Shown here: positions 1 through 8,296 of the stretch, piece by piece
Numbering within the stretch: position 1 is the first letter of the stretch
How the letters are laid out: every line of letters starts with the position of its first letter
Origin: JASHPR01 sp963795055
Lineage (GTDB): Bacteria; Actinomycetota; Actinomycetes; Streptosporangiales; Streptosporangiaceae
NCBI GenBank assembly: GCA_963795055.1
Contig: CAWCGJ010000015.1
Location: forward strand, 186,001-250,000
Direction: 5' to 3'
Length of the DNA: 64,000 nt
Position numbers and translations under genes: made by a program
Notes under the pieces: generated by a model
Database searches by the model: none
The model's input: only the letters and a program-made list of their open reading frames with translations
Told to the model about the DNA's origin: nothing

Positions 1-1176
1 TCCGCATCGACGAGCGACATCGCCTCCGCGGAAGACGCCCTCGCGGACGCCTTCGAGCGCGCCCTGCGTACGTGGCCCGCCCGCGGAGTGCCGGGCCACC
101 CCGACGCGTGGCTGCTCACCGTCGCCCGTAACCGACTGCGCGACCACTGGAAGTCCGCGCACGCTCAGCGGACCCTCCCGCTCGGGGATGAGCTGGCCGC
201 AGTGGTGCCTACCGACGACCTCGACGCCGAGACGATCCCCGATCGGCGGCTTGAACTGATGCTCGTGTGTGCGCATCCGGCGATCGACCGCGCCGTGCAC
301 ACTCCCCTCATGCTCAACACGGTTCTGGGCTTTACCGCCGGGCAGATTGGCCGGGCCTTCGCGGTGCCGACTCCGACGATGGCCACGCGCCTGGTCCGGG
401 CGAAGAAACGGATCAAGGCCGCCCGCATCCCCTTCCGCATCCCCGACCGGAGCCAGCTCCCGGCGCGGATGACCACGGTCCTCGAAGCGGTCTACGGTGC
501 CTATGTCATCGACTGGGCCACCACCGCGCCACAGGCCCGTCAACTGCCTTCGGAGGCACTGCACCTCGCTGAGGTACTCACCAGGCTCGTGCCCGGGGAC
601 CCGGAAGCCCATGGGCTCGCCGCTCTCGTCCAGCTCTCGGCGTCGCGCGCCCCGGCCCGCCTTGACGCGGACGGACGCTTCATCCCGCTGCCCGACCAGG
701 ACCCGTCGCTGTGGGACTCGCAGTTGATCGACCGGGCGCATGAACACCTGCGGGCGGCGCACGCGCGCCAGAAGCTGGGGCGCTTCCAGCTCGAGGCCGC
801 GATCCAAGCGGTGCACTGCGCCCGGCCACAGGCCGGCCAGACGGACTGGCCGACGCTGCTGACCTTGCACCGCTTGCTGCACGAGATCGCGCCGTCGCTC
901 GGCAGTGGTGTCGCGCTCGCCGCCGCGACCGCCGAGGCCGAGGGCCCCGCCGCCGGCCTCGCCACGCTCGACGCCGTGCTTCAAGGCGCCGGTCAGCATG
1001 CTCGCCGCTTCCAGCCGGCCCGAGCCACCCGCGCGCACCTGCTCGACCAGCTCGGGCGAGGCGAGGAAGCCGTAGCCGCCTACGACAGCGCGATCGATCT
1101 GACCCACGACACCGCCGAGCGCCAGTACCTGCAGCACCGCCGTGACCGCGCCAACCGCCGTAGCCAGCACCGCTAG
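1..1176 (+). CDS. ECF RNA polymerase sigma factor with C-terminal extension (5' end outside window)
   Basis: The frame is open from base 1, so the gene starts upstream; a GTG at 88 is an internal codon. It is predicted to direct RNA polymerase to its own promoters. Seen: the end of sigma region 2 (ARNRLRDHW), then a region-4 helix-turn-helix (GFTAGQIGRAFAVPTPTMA) and a basic helix (RLVRAKKRI). About 200 further residues follow, ending in TPR-like helices (GRGEEAVAAYDSAIDL). That layout matches the long DUF6596/ECF42-type sigma factors, in which the extension replaces a classical anti-sigma factor. Their usual partner, a YCII/DGPF-domain gene, would lie upstream, off the window. Family call is firm; targets are unknown. 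Confidence 0.88.
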   Translation, partial: SASTSDIASAEDALADAFERALRTWPARGVPGHPDAWLLTVARNRLRDHWKSAHAQRTLPLGDELAAVVPTDDLDAETIPDRRLELMLVCAHPAIDRAVHTPLMLNTVLGFTAGQIGRAFAVPTPTMATRLVRAKKRIKAARIPFRIPDRSQLPARMTTVLEAVYGAYVIDWATTAPQARQLPSEALHLAEVLTRLVPGDPEAHGLAALVQLSASRAPARLDADGRFIPLPDQDPSLWDSQLIDRAHEHLRAAHARQKLGRFQLEAAIQAVHCARPQAGQTDWPTLLTLHRLLHEIAPSLGSGVALAAATAEAEGPAAGLATLDAVLQGAGQHARRFQPARATRAHLLDQLGRGEEAVAAYDSAIDLTHDTAERQYLQHRRDRANRRSQHR

Positions 1177-1212
1177 CCCCAGAACCGAACATGGCCTTGC
1201 CGCCGTTTTGGG

Positions 1213-2337
1213 TCAGAGGACCAGTGGTCCGTCGGCGAGATAGCGGGCGATCGGGCCTGCGGCGGCGGCGCGGGAGGGCGGGTGGAACGCCAGGGCACGG
1301 GTGGCACCCAGCAGGTAGGCGACCTCGGGCGACTCGATGAACGACATGCCGCCGAGGACCGCGGCGGCCAGCATGACGACCCGTTCGATGGCCCGTTCCG
1401 TCGCGAACCGCGCGTAAAGCGCCCGCGCGAGCAGGGCATCGTTGTCGTCCGCGGTCGCGGCGACGGAGGCCACCTGCTCGAGAGCCGCGGCCACGGTCTC
1501 CAGGTCGATCGCCATCCCGGCGCGGTCCTCCTCGGAACCCCGGCCGCGCGCGATAGCACGCTCGACGAGGTTCGTGGCGGCGCCGAGGTAGGACGCCGAG
1601 ATCAGCAGCTCGAACCAGACGAAGCCGCGGGCCTGGATCGGGTCCATCGCCTCGCCGTCTTCCGGGTAGAAGATCAGCGACTCGGGGACGAACACCTCGG
1701 TGAGCGTGACCTGGTCGCTTTCGGCCGCGGCGAGAGCAGTGGTCCGCCAGAAGGGCGCGCGCTCGATGCCTGCCGAGTTGGCCGGGATCAGCACGACCGC
1801 CAGCCGGTCGGTCCCGGTGGCGGGGTCGGCGACGGCGACGCTGGCGCTCATCAGGTTCATCGACCAGGTGAGGCTGCACGGCTTCTTGACGCCGCTGACG
1901 GTGATGCCCCCATCGGCCGGGACGGCGCGCATGGTGGGGGTCAGGATGTGCTGACCCGGCTTTCCCTCGGCGAAGCCGGAGCTGAGCAGCCATGAGTTCT
2001 CGGCGATGGCCATGAGCATGGCCCACTCGAATCCGTTGCGCGCCGCGGCGAGTTCGGCCAGGGAGGCCACGGAGAAATGGTGCATGGTCGTGGCCACGGC
2101 CAAGGAGGGCGACCGGCTGCCCACCGCGCGCTGGATGCGCACGGCGTCCAGCAGACAGGCACCCTTGCCTTCATACTCGACGGGCACCAGCAGTGCCGGG
2201 CCGCCCAGCTCGCGGAATTTCTGCAACGCACCGTGGCCGGGCTTCTCCAGTTCCAGCAGCGGAATCTCGCTGAGATATTTGTCCAGCCCCGGGATATAGC
2301 CGTCCAGGGTGTCTCGTTCGGTACGCAGCAGATTCAT
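1213..2337 (-). CDS. acyl-CoA dehydrogenase-like flavoprotein
   Basis: 374 aa, last gene of a four-gene minus-strand unit. Its ATG (2335-2337) overlaps the TGA of the SRPBCC gene in an ATGA junction, implying translational coupling. The acyl-CoA dehydrogenase fold is visible: an N-terminal helical domain with PALLVPVEYEGKG, a central beta domain (SGVKKPCSLTWSMNLMSAS) and a C-terminal helical bundle ending in AAAVLGGMSFIESPEVAYL. The canonical catalytic-Glu motif (IYEGT) is replaced by a stretch with AFHPPSR, so the base lies elsewhere or the chemistry differs. Likely FAD-dependent desaturation or oxidation of an acyl thioester or an amine product. The substrate cannot be read from sequence. 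Confidence 0.82.
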   Translation of the reverse strand: MNLLRTERDTLDGYIPGLDKYLSEIPLLELEKPGHGALQKFRELGGPALLVPVEYEGKGACLLDAVRIQRAVGSRSPSLAVATTMHHFSVASLAELAAARNGFEWAMLMAIAENSWLLSSGFAEGKPGQHILTPTMRAVPADGGITVSGVKKPCSLTWSMNLMSASVAVADPATGTDRLAVVLIPANSAGIERAPFWRTTALAAAESDQVTLTEVFVPESLIFYPEDGEAMDPIQARGFVWFELLISASYLGAATNLVERAIARGRGSEEDRAGMAIDLETVAAALEQVASVAATADDNDALLARALYARFATERAIERVVMLAAAVLGGMSFIESPEVAYLLGATRALAFHPPSRAAAAGPIARYLADGPLVL

Positions 2338-2810
2338 GACGCGCTCCCCGCCGGGACCTCGATGACGGATTCGGCGAGCTCGGCGCCGCCGACCAGTCCC
2401 CGCACAATCGAGACGATGTTGTCGATCAGCGTCCGCGCCGCGATCGGCTCCAGCGCGTCGGCCAGGCTCGGGATGCCCATGTCCAGCCTCGCGCAGAACA
2501 GAACCTCGCTGCCCGCCGCAGCCTCGACGCACTGCCAGGAGCCGTCGAAGATGGCGATGTCGCCGTCGAGCTGGCGGAATGTGATGGTCAGGGCGCCGGA
2601 GTCGAACGTGTCCTCCTCGGACCAGCGCAGCAGGCCGGCCCGGAAGGTGACCTCCCAGTGTGACACGGTGAGGTTCTCTGACACCTCGGTGACGGCGACG
2701 TTCTGGACAGCCTCACAGAGCACGGGATAGCGCTCGAAATTGGCGAGTGCCGCGTACACGTCGCTCGCTGACTTGTGCGGCACGTGTAGCCGGAGGCGGA
2801 CGGCGCGCAT
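2334..2810 (-). CDS. SRPBCC (START-like, polyketide cyclase/aromatase-type) protein
   Basis: About 158 aa from the ATG at 2808-2810, which follows a purine-rich AGGGGGG about 7 nt upstream; a longer reading to 2882 would overlap the aminotransferase and lacks this signal. The N-terminus VRLRLHVPHKSASDVYAAL followed by FERYPVL is the usual entry strand and helix of the SRPBCC superfamily, whose members bind hydrophobic ligands in a deep cavity; some are aromatases or cyclases. It sits 40 nt after the aminotransferase and is coupled to the acyl-CoA dehydrogenase by a 4-nt overlap, so it probably binds, cyclises or shuttles the pathway intermediate. Function within the family is not determined. 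Confidence 0.78.
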   Translation of the reverse strand: MRAVRLRLHVPHKSASDVYAALANFERYPVLCEAVQNVAVTEVSENLTVSHWEVTFRAGLLRWSEEDTFDSGALTITFRQLDGDIAIFDGSWQCVEAAAGSEVLFCARLDMGIPSLADALEPIAARTLIDNIVSIVRGLVGGAELAESVIEVPAGSAS

Positions 2811-2850
2811 TTGACCCCCCTGAGATTTGTAGCTGTCGAGGAAACCGTGG

Positions 2851-4095
2851 TCAGGCCGCGGTGGGTATGGCCCGGCAGACATGCTTGGCGGCCGATATCA
2901 GGGCGCGTCCGAGCCAGTCGAGATCCGTCGCATCGAGGATCGCCGGCGGCGTCAGGCGCAGCACGTTGGCGGAGTTGAGCGAGTAGGACGGGATGACGTG
3001 TTCCTCGAGTAGCCCGATCAGGAACTCGGCCGCACCGTCAGGCGAGACGAAGTCGATGCCGATCAGCAGGCCCTCGCCGCGTACCTCGGTGACCAGGTGC
3101 GGGCAATGGGCCGTGACGGCGTCGACGGCGAGGGCGCGGACCTGCGGGCCAAGTTCGCGTGCGCGCTGGATCAGGCCTTCGGACTTGATGGCGCCGATGG
3201 TCGCGGTGACCGCGGCGGCCGCGAGCGGGTTGCCCGCGAACGTCGAGGAGTGCAGCAGCGGGTCGGCGTTCAGCGGCGCGAACAGCGGCGCGGACGCGAC
3301 GACGCCGCCGACCGGCATCACGCCGCCGCCGAGGATCTTGCCCGTTAGCAGCGCGTCCGGGGTGACGCCGGCGAGGTCAGCACCCCACCAGGCGCCAAGC
3401 CGGCCCAGGCCGGACTGGATCTCGTCGAGGATCATCACCGCGCCGGCCTCGGTGCACGCCCGCCGGACCTGCCGCAGGTAGCCGTCGGGTGGCAGCCTGA
3501 CGCCCCCCTCGGCCTGGACGGGCTCCAGCAGCACCACCGACTGAGCCGTCAGCGCGGCCCGCAGCGCGGCGAGATCGCCGAACGGCACGAAGTCGACCAT
3601 CGGCAGCAGCGGGCCGAACGGGTCGCGGTACTGCGTCCGCCCGGTGACCGACAGCGCACCGAGCGTTTTGCCGTGGAATCCGCCGTGCATGGCGATCACG
3701 TGGCGCTTGCCGGCCAGGCGGGCCAGCTTCAGCCCGAGTTCGGTGGCCTCGGCTCCCGAGTTCGTCAGGAAGACGTAGTCCAGTCCGGACGGCGCGACAC
3801 CGGCCAGGTCTGCGGCCGCCTGGGCCAGCTCGGGGTTAAGGAACAGCCTCGTGGCCAGGGGGTTACGCTCCAGTTGCTCGCGGACGGCGGCGACGACGGC
3901 CGGGTGGCAGTGGCCCAGCAGGAAGACCCCGAAGCCCCCGCAGTCGAGGTAGGTGTGCCCGTCGCTGCCTCGCACCTTCGACCCGGCCGCGGTTGCCTCG
4001 ACGGGCGCGGCGATCAGCCGGGCCAGGCTTGCGAGCGAGGAGTTCACGTGCTTGGTGTAGTGATCGAGCACCCGATCGCGGTCGATCGTGGTCAT
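2851..4095 (-). CDS. class III PLP-dependent aminotransferase (putrescine/ornithine aminotransferase-like)
   Basis: 414 aa. Starts at ATG 4093-4095, one base after the upstream SDR stop. Class III landmarks: GxDGHTYLDCGGFGVFLLGH near the N-terminus, the PLP-phosphate turn TNSGAEATELGLKLAR, the PLP-ring aspartate in ILDEIQSGLGR, and the Schiff-base lysine in LTGKILGGGVMPVGG. This GGGVMPVG context is most like PatA-type omega-aminotransferases, which move an amino group onto terminal aldehydes. With a thioester reductase-like SDR directly upstream, the simplest reading is amination of the aldehyde that the SDR releases. The fold assignment is firm; the substrate is inferred from context only. 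Confidence 0.88.
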   Translation of the reverse strand: MTTIDRDRVLDHYTKHVNSSLASLARLIAAPVEATAAGSKVRGSDGHTYLDCGGFGVFLLGHCHPAVVAAVREQLERNPLATRLFLNPELAQAAADLAGVAPSGLDYVFLTNSGAEATELGLKLARLAGKRHVIAMHGGFHGKTLGALSVTGRTQYRDPFGPLLPMVDFVPFGDLAALRAALTAQSVVLLEPVQAEGGVRLPPDGYLRQVRRACTEAGAVMILDEIQSGLGRLGAWWGADLAGVTPDALLTGKILGGGVMPVGGVVASAPLFAPLNADPLLHSSTFAGNPLAAAAVTATIGAIKSEGLIQRARELGPQVRALAVDAVTAHCPHLVTEVRGEGLLIGIDFVSPDGAAEFLIGLLEEHVIPSYSLNSANVLRLTPPAILDATDLDWLGRALISAAKHVCRAIPTAA

Positions 4096-4096
4096 G

Positions 4097-5176
4097 TCAT
4101 GCCGCCCGTTCGGTCTCGGCCTGGCCGTAGCCGCTGCGCGCCGCCCAGTACCGCAGGCTGTTCCGCAGCGACTCGCGCTGGTCGGGCAGCGGCCTCGCGC
4201 CAAGCGCGACGAGCTGGTCCAGGCTGCTGGGCTTGGTCTCACCGGACTGCAGGTAGGTCGTGAAGAACTCCAGCATCCGCAGAACATTCCTGCGGATCTT
4301 GTCCGGCAGCGCATCGAGGAAGACCGGGCCGATCAGCCGGTCGAACATGTCCGGCGGGACGAACCGCGGTACGTCGATGCTCACGCCCAGGTCGCGGGCC
4401 AGCTCGACTCCGACCGCGACACTCTCATCCAGGCGCAGCGCCTTCTCCCCGGCGCTGATCCAGAACTCGCCCTCGCTCACCCGGTTCTCCACCACGCAGG
4501 CGATCGCGTCGGCCACCACGTCGGCGGGGACGAAGTCGACTGGCCAGGACGGGTCGAACGGGATCATCGGCACCATGCCGGCGAACAGGCCGGCCGCGAC
4601 CTGGTGCAGGCCCTGGAACGCGGCGATCTCGCCGGTGACCGAATCACCGATCACCACCGACGGCCGGAAGATGACGTGCGCCACCCCGCTGGACCGCACG
4701 ACCTTTTCGCCCGCCAGCTTCGACGAGGCGTAACCGATGGCGGTGCGGCCGCGGTCGCCGTCCACCGTGGTGTGCACGAACGCGGTGCTGACGTGGTAGA
4801 GCACGGCATTCGCCGCCGCCGCGAAAGCGGCCACGTGTCCCGTGCCCGCGATGTTCGTCGCCTCGAGGCTGCCGTCACTGCGGTTGAAGTCCGTGATCGC
4901 CGCGCAGTGGATGACCGCGTCGACCTTGGCCGCCAGCTCCGCGTAGGCCTGCTCGGCCAGCCCGAGCATCGGCTTGGTGATGTCGCCCAGCGCGGTGCTC
5001 ACGTTGGGCCCGGAGACCGGCGAACGATGCACCAGGCACACGATGTCGAGGTCACCCAGCCGCGGCAGCAGGGCACGCCCGACAACACCTGACGCGCCGG
5101 TCAGCAGGACCGTGCGCCGTGCGGCACCCGGCGCCCGCCCGATGATGTGCGGCCCGGTTTCGTTGACCACCGACAT
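4097..5176 (-). CDS. extended SDR, thioester/fatty acyl reductase-like (NAD_binding_4 type)
   Basis: 359 aa, first gene of the four-gene unit, with GGAG five bases before the ATG at 5174-5176. The nucleotide-binding motif TGASGVVGRALL is at residues 25-36; then LGDITKP, the AAITDFN segment, and a catalytic YxxxK in GYASSKLAGEKVV preceded by HVSTAFVHT. This order is typical of reductase domains that release acyl chains from CoA or carrier-protein thioesters as aldehydes (C-terminal domains of carboxylic acid reductases and some NRPS/PKS). Here the domain is free-standing, with no adenylation or carrier domain nearby. Reductive release is inferred; an ordinary NAD-dependent epimerase is the alternative. 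Confidence 0.82.
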   Translation of the reverse strand: MSVVNETGPHIIGRAPGAARRTVLLTGASGVVGRALLPRLGDLDIVCLVHRSPVSGPNVSTALGDITKPMLGLAEQAYAELAAKVDAVIHCAAITDFNRSDGSLEATNIAGTGHVAAFAAAANAVLYHVSTAFVHTTVDGDRGRTAIGYASSKLAGEKVVRSSGVAHVIFRPSVVIGDSVTGEIAAFQGLHQVAAGLFAGMVPMIPFDPSWPVDFVPADVVADAIACVVENRVSEGEFWISAGEKALRLDESVAVGVELARDLGVSIDVPRFVPPDMFDRLIGPVFLDALPDKIRRNVLRMLEFFTTYLQSGETKPSSLDQLVALGARPLPDQRESLRNSLRYWAARSGYGQAETERAA

Positions 5177-5307
5177 GGCGTCTCCAGATCAGGAAGTGGG
5201 CTGGCATGTTCTTCCAGCTCAGCGGCTCGCTATACCTATCCAGAGCCACGCGGGCGCGGCTAGATACACGACGATCTCCTGCGCGCCGGCCAGCCCCGGC
5301 CCGGCTG

Positions 5308-5805
5308 TCAGTTGGCCGCTCCCAGGGCGGCGCCGATGGCGACGATGATGACGCCGCCGAGCGTTATGGAGATGAACGAGCGGAGGAAGCCGGTGCCGAA
5401 GAGCCTCCGGCGGATCCAAGCGAGCGCCAGAAGCTCGAACGCCATCGCCGCGAGCGCGAGCAGCACCGCGGCGTGGTACTGGGGGATGAGGAACGGCAGC
5501 GTGTGCAGGACGCCGCCGAGGAACGTGCCGAGGCCGGTGATCACGCCGCGCAGGTAGGGGCGGCCGCGACCGGTCAGGTCGCCGGTGTCGGATAGCCCTT
5601 CGGAGAAGGCCATGCTGACGCCGGCGCCGATCGCGGTGGCCAGCCCGGCGAGGAAAGCCTCGTGCGGCCGGTGCGTGGCCAAGACGACGGCGAAGATCGG
5701 GGCGAGCGTCGACAGGGAGCCGTCGATGAGTCCGGTCATGGCGGGCTGGGCTCGCTGGAGCAGGAACGATCGCTGGTCGCGCTGCCCGCGCGTCGGTGCC
5801 AGCAT
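5308..5805 (-). CDS. VIT1/CCC1-family membrane protein
   Basis: 165 aa, mostly membrane segments. The first helix region (GLIDGSLSTLAPIFAVVLA) and the following amphipathic part (AGVSMAFSEGLSD) match the VIT1/CCC1 fold, in which a similar GxSMAxxEyls segment lines the metal path of Fe2+/Mn2+ carriers. Two further hydrophobic pairs follow (AAVLLALAAMAFELLALAW and SITLGGVIIVAIGAALGA). It starts 10 nt after the stop of the MFS exporter on the same strand, so the two may be co-transcribed. It is at the short end for the family. Transported ion unknown. Confidence 0.72.
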   Translation of the reverse strand: MLAPTRGQRDQRSFLLQRAQPAMTGLIDGSLSTLAPIFAVVLATHRPHEAFLAGLATAIGAGVSMAFSEGLSDTGDLTGRGRPYLRGVITGLGTFLGGVLHTLPFLIPQYHAAVLLALAAMAFELLALAWIRRRLFGTGFLRSFISITLGGVIIVAIGAALGAAN

Positions 5806-5815
5806 GTGGCTCCTC

Positions 5816-7351
5816 CTACGCGGCGTGGGCGGTGGCCGCCTGCGGCGCGGCCGCCCCGGCCGAGGCGGCCGCGGGGCCGGGGGCGCGGAGCGGGCCGAAG
5901 CGCAGCAGCGTGCCGCAGATCACCGCGCCGGCGCCGAAGATGGCCGCCGCGACCCAGAACCCGGTGGTGTAGCCGTGGATCAGCGACATCTCGGTCAGGG
6001 ATGGGGCCGGGTGCCCGTGGACCATGGTGGCCGGGCTCAGGTGGCTGGTCAGGTAGTGCGCCACCGCGCTGGCGAAGATCGTGTTGAGCAGCGAGGTGCC
6101 GATCGAGCCGCCGACCTGCTGGCCGGTGTTGAGCGTGGCCGAGGCCACGCCCACATCCTGCGGCGCCACGTCGAACGTCCCGGTGTTCATCGACGGCGCG
6201 ATCGTGAAGCCGAGGCCCAGGCCCGCCACCATCAGCGGGCCGAGCACCGCCGATGCGTAGCCGGATCCCGCCCCGATCCTGGTCAGCCACACCAGGCCAC
6301 CCGCGGCTAGCAGCATGCCGGCGGTGACCAGCGGCTTGGGGCCGAGCCGGGGCAGCAGCACCACGTTGGACAGGTTGGCGGCCACCACCACCATGGCGAT
6401 CATCGGCAGGAAAGCGACGCCGCTGACCACCGGGGAGTAGCCCAGGGTCTGCTGCAGGTAGTAGGTGAGGAACAAGAAGATGCCGAACATGCCCGCGCCG
6501 GTGATGAGCACGGCCAGGTAGGAGCCGCCGCGATTGCGGTCGAGCACCACCCGGGGCGGCAGCAGCGGGCTGGCGGCGCGGGTCTGCCAGAACGCGAACC
6601 CAGCCAGCAGCGCCACGCCGGCGGCCAGGAAACCGTAGGTGGACGGCGTGTCCCAGTTGTGGTTCGCGGCGTTGGAGAACCCGTAGACCAGGCAGAACAT
6701 CGAGGCCGAGACGAGCGCGGCGCCGGGCAGGTCCAGCCGCGGCCGGGTGCGGGCGTGCTGGCGCTTGAGCAGCAGCACCGCTCCCATCGCCGCCAGGCCC
6801 GCGAAGAACAAGTTCACGTACAGGCACCAGCGCCAGGACAGGTACTCGGTCAGGATCCCGCCGAGCACCAGGCCGATCGCGCCGCCGGCGCCCACGATCG
6901 CGCCGTAGACGCCGAACGCCTTGCCGCGCTCCTTCGGGTCGCTGAACGTCGTGGACAGGATCGACAGCGCCGCGGGTGCGAGAAGCGCGCCGAACGCGCC
7001 CTGGATGGTCCGGGCCGCCACCAGCATGCCGAAGCTGGTGGCCGCCCCGCCCACGGCCGATGCGGCCGCGAAGCCGAGCGCGCCGACCAGGAATGTGACC
7101 TTGCGCCCGATCAGGTCGCCCAGCCGCCCGCCGAGCAGCAGCAGGCTGCCGAACGCGAGCGCGTAGGCGGTGACCACCCACTGCCGGTCCGCGATGGTGA
7201 AGCCCAGGGCCCGCTGCGCGGACGGCAGCGCGATGTTCATGATCGCGATGTCCAGCACGACCATGAGCTGGGCGAGGCCGACGGTGCCCAGGATCAGCCA
7301 CCGGCGGGGATCGGGAGGTGCCTGGATGGTTGAAGCAGATGTCGTTTCCAT
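5816..7351 (-). CDS. MFS transporter, DHA2 (14-TM drug:H+ antiporter) family
   Basis: 511 aa integral membrane exporter. DHA2 signatures: VLDIAIMNIALPSAQ in TM1, DRQWVVTAYALAFGSLLLLGGR in TM2, the loop motif GRLGDLIGRKV (motif A) and the motif-C-like GAGGAIGLVLGG in TM5. Fourteen hydrophobic segments can be traced. It probably expels amphipathic drugs or an endogenous metabolite using the proton gradient. It is closely related to the exporter at 40320-41876 (many identical stretches around TM1-TM5). It is divergent from the sensor kinase at 7517, with a 165-bp shared upstream region, so the two-component system may control it. Confidence 0.92.
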   Translation of the reverse strand: METTSASTIQAPPDPRRWLILGTVGLAQLMVVLDIAIMNIALPSAQRALGFTIADRQWVVTAYALAFGSLLLLGGRLGDLIGRKVTFLVGALGFAAASAVGGAATSFGMLVAARTIQGAFGALLAPAALSILSTTFSDPKERGKAFGVYGAIVGAGGAIGLVLGGILTEYLSWRWCLYVNLFFAGLAAMGAVLLLKRQHARTRPRLDLPGAALVSASMFCLVYGFSNAANHNWDTPSTYGFLAAGVALLAGFAFWQTRAASPLLPPRVVLDRNRGGSYLAVLITGAGMFGIFLFLTYYLQQTLGYSPVVSGVAFLPMIAMVVVAANLSNVVLLPRLGPKPLVTAGMLLAAGGLVWLTRIGAGSGYASAVLGPLMVAGLGLGFTIAPSMNTGTFDVAPQDVGVASATLNTGQQVGGSIGTSLLNTIFASAVAHYLTSHLSPATMVHGHPAPSLTEMSLIHGYTTGFWVAAAIFGAGAVICGTLLRFGPLRAPGPAAASAGAAAPQAATAHAA

Positions 7352-7516
7352 ACCTGCGATGCTGTCGGCCCGGCGGTCCGCCGTCGTCGGGCCCAGGAAG
7401 TGACTTCTGGCTGGTCAGCGGGGATGCCGCGAGACCCCTGGGTACCACGCTGGGAGTAGTCCGCAATAACCACTGCGGGCGGATGCGCTCGCGGGCAGGA
7501 TGCGTACGCTCGAAGC

Positions 7517-8296
7517 ATGCGCACGGATCGCGGCCGGCAGAGGTTCTACGCAGCGGGATGGCTCATCTCGGCGGGCGTCATGGTCGTGACGTTCCGCATG
7601 TGGCAGCTGCACGTCCGCGAGGTCGAGCAGCGGGCGGACGAGGCGGAACGGACCAGGGACGAAGCCGCCCACCGCCGGGCGATGGAGGAGCGGCTGCGGA
7701 TCGCCCGTGAGCTGCACGACTCCCTGACGCACAGCATCTCGGTGATCCAGGTTCAGGCCGGTGTGGCGGTGCACCTGGCGCGCAAGCGCAGCGAGGAAGT
7801 GCCGCCCGCGCTGCTGGCGATCCAGGAGGCGGGCGCGGACGCGTCACGGGAACTGCGCGCGACGCTCGGCGCGCTGCGCCGTGCGGAGGACGGCGACGGC
7901 GGCCTGAGCCAGCTGGACAGCCTGGTGGCGCGGGCGCGGGCGGTCGGGCTCCCGGTGACCGTCACGGTGACCGGTGCCGAGCGGCCGCTTCCGCCCGAAG
8001 TGGACCAGGCTGCCTACCGGATCGTGCAGGAAGCGCTCACCAACGTGAGCCGTCACGCCGGCCATGCGTGCGCGTCTGTTCACCTGCACTACACGCTGGA
8101 AACCCTGTCGGTCCAGGTCGTCGACGACGGCAAGGGCACGGTGACGCCGGCCGGCATCCGGCCGTCAGGTCCCGGACTGGGCCTGGTTGGCATGCGGGAA
8201 CGGGTGTCCGCGCTCGGCGGCCGTCTCCAGGCCGGACCGCAGGATCACGGCGGCTTCCACGTGCGCGCCGAACTCCCCGCGCGGGCACCGTCTTGA
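7517..8296 (+). CDS. two-component sensor histidine kinase (HisKA_3, NarL-type)
   Basis: 259 aa. A single N-terminal membrane helix (residues about 10-27) is followed by a charged coiled coil, then the HisKA_3 dimerisation helix with phospho-acceptor His67 in ARELHDSLTHSISV. The HATPase_c domain has the N-box YRIVQEALTNVSRHA and G-boxes VVDDGKG and GPGLGLVGMRERV. There is almost no extracellular loop, so the signal is probably sensed in or at the membrane. Its TGA (8294-8296) overlaps the TTG start of the response regulator, giving a coupled pair. It is transcribed away from the DHA2 exporter, a plausible target. Confidence 0.92.
   Translation: MRTDRGRQRFYAAGWLISAGVMVVTFRMWQLHVREVEQRADEAERTRDEAAHRRAMEERLRIARELHDSLTHSISVIQVQAGVAVHLARKRSEEVPPALLAIQEAGADASRELRATLGALRRAEDGDGGLSQLDSLVARARAVGLPVTVTVTGAERPLPPEVDQAAYRIVQEALTNVSRHAGHACASVHLHYTLETLSVQVVDDGKGTVTPAGIRPSGPGLGLVGMRERVSALGGRLQAGPQDHGGFHVRAELPARAPS

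Noticed and set aside
680..2026. 448-codon minus frame under the sigma factor and acyl-CoA dehydrogenase
   Set aside because: Arg/Gly/Ala-rich shadow in a different frame from the recognisable dehydrogenase.
5736..7466. 576-codon minus frame over the DHA2 exporter
   Set aside because: Same strand but out of frame with the clear MFS protein; low-complexity Arg/Ala sequence.
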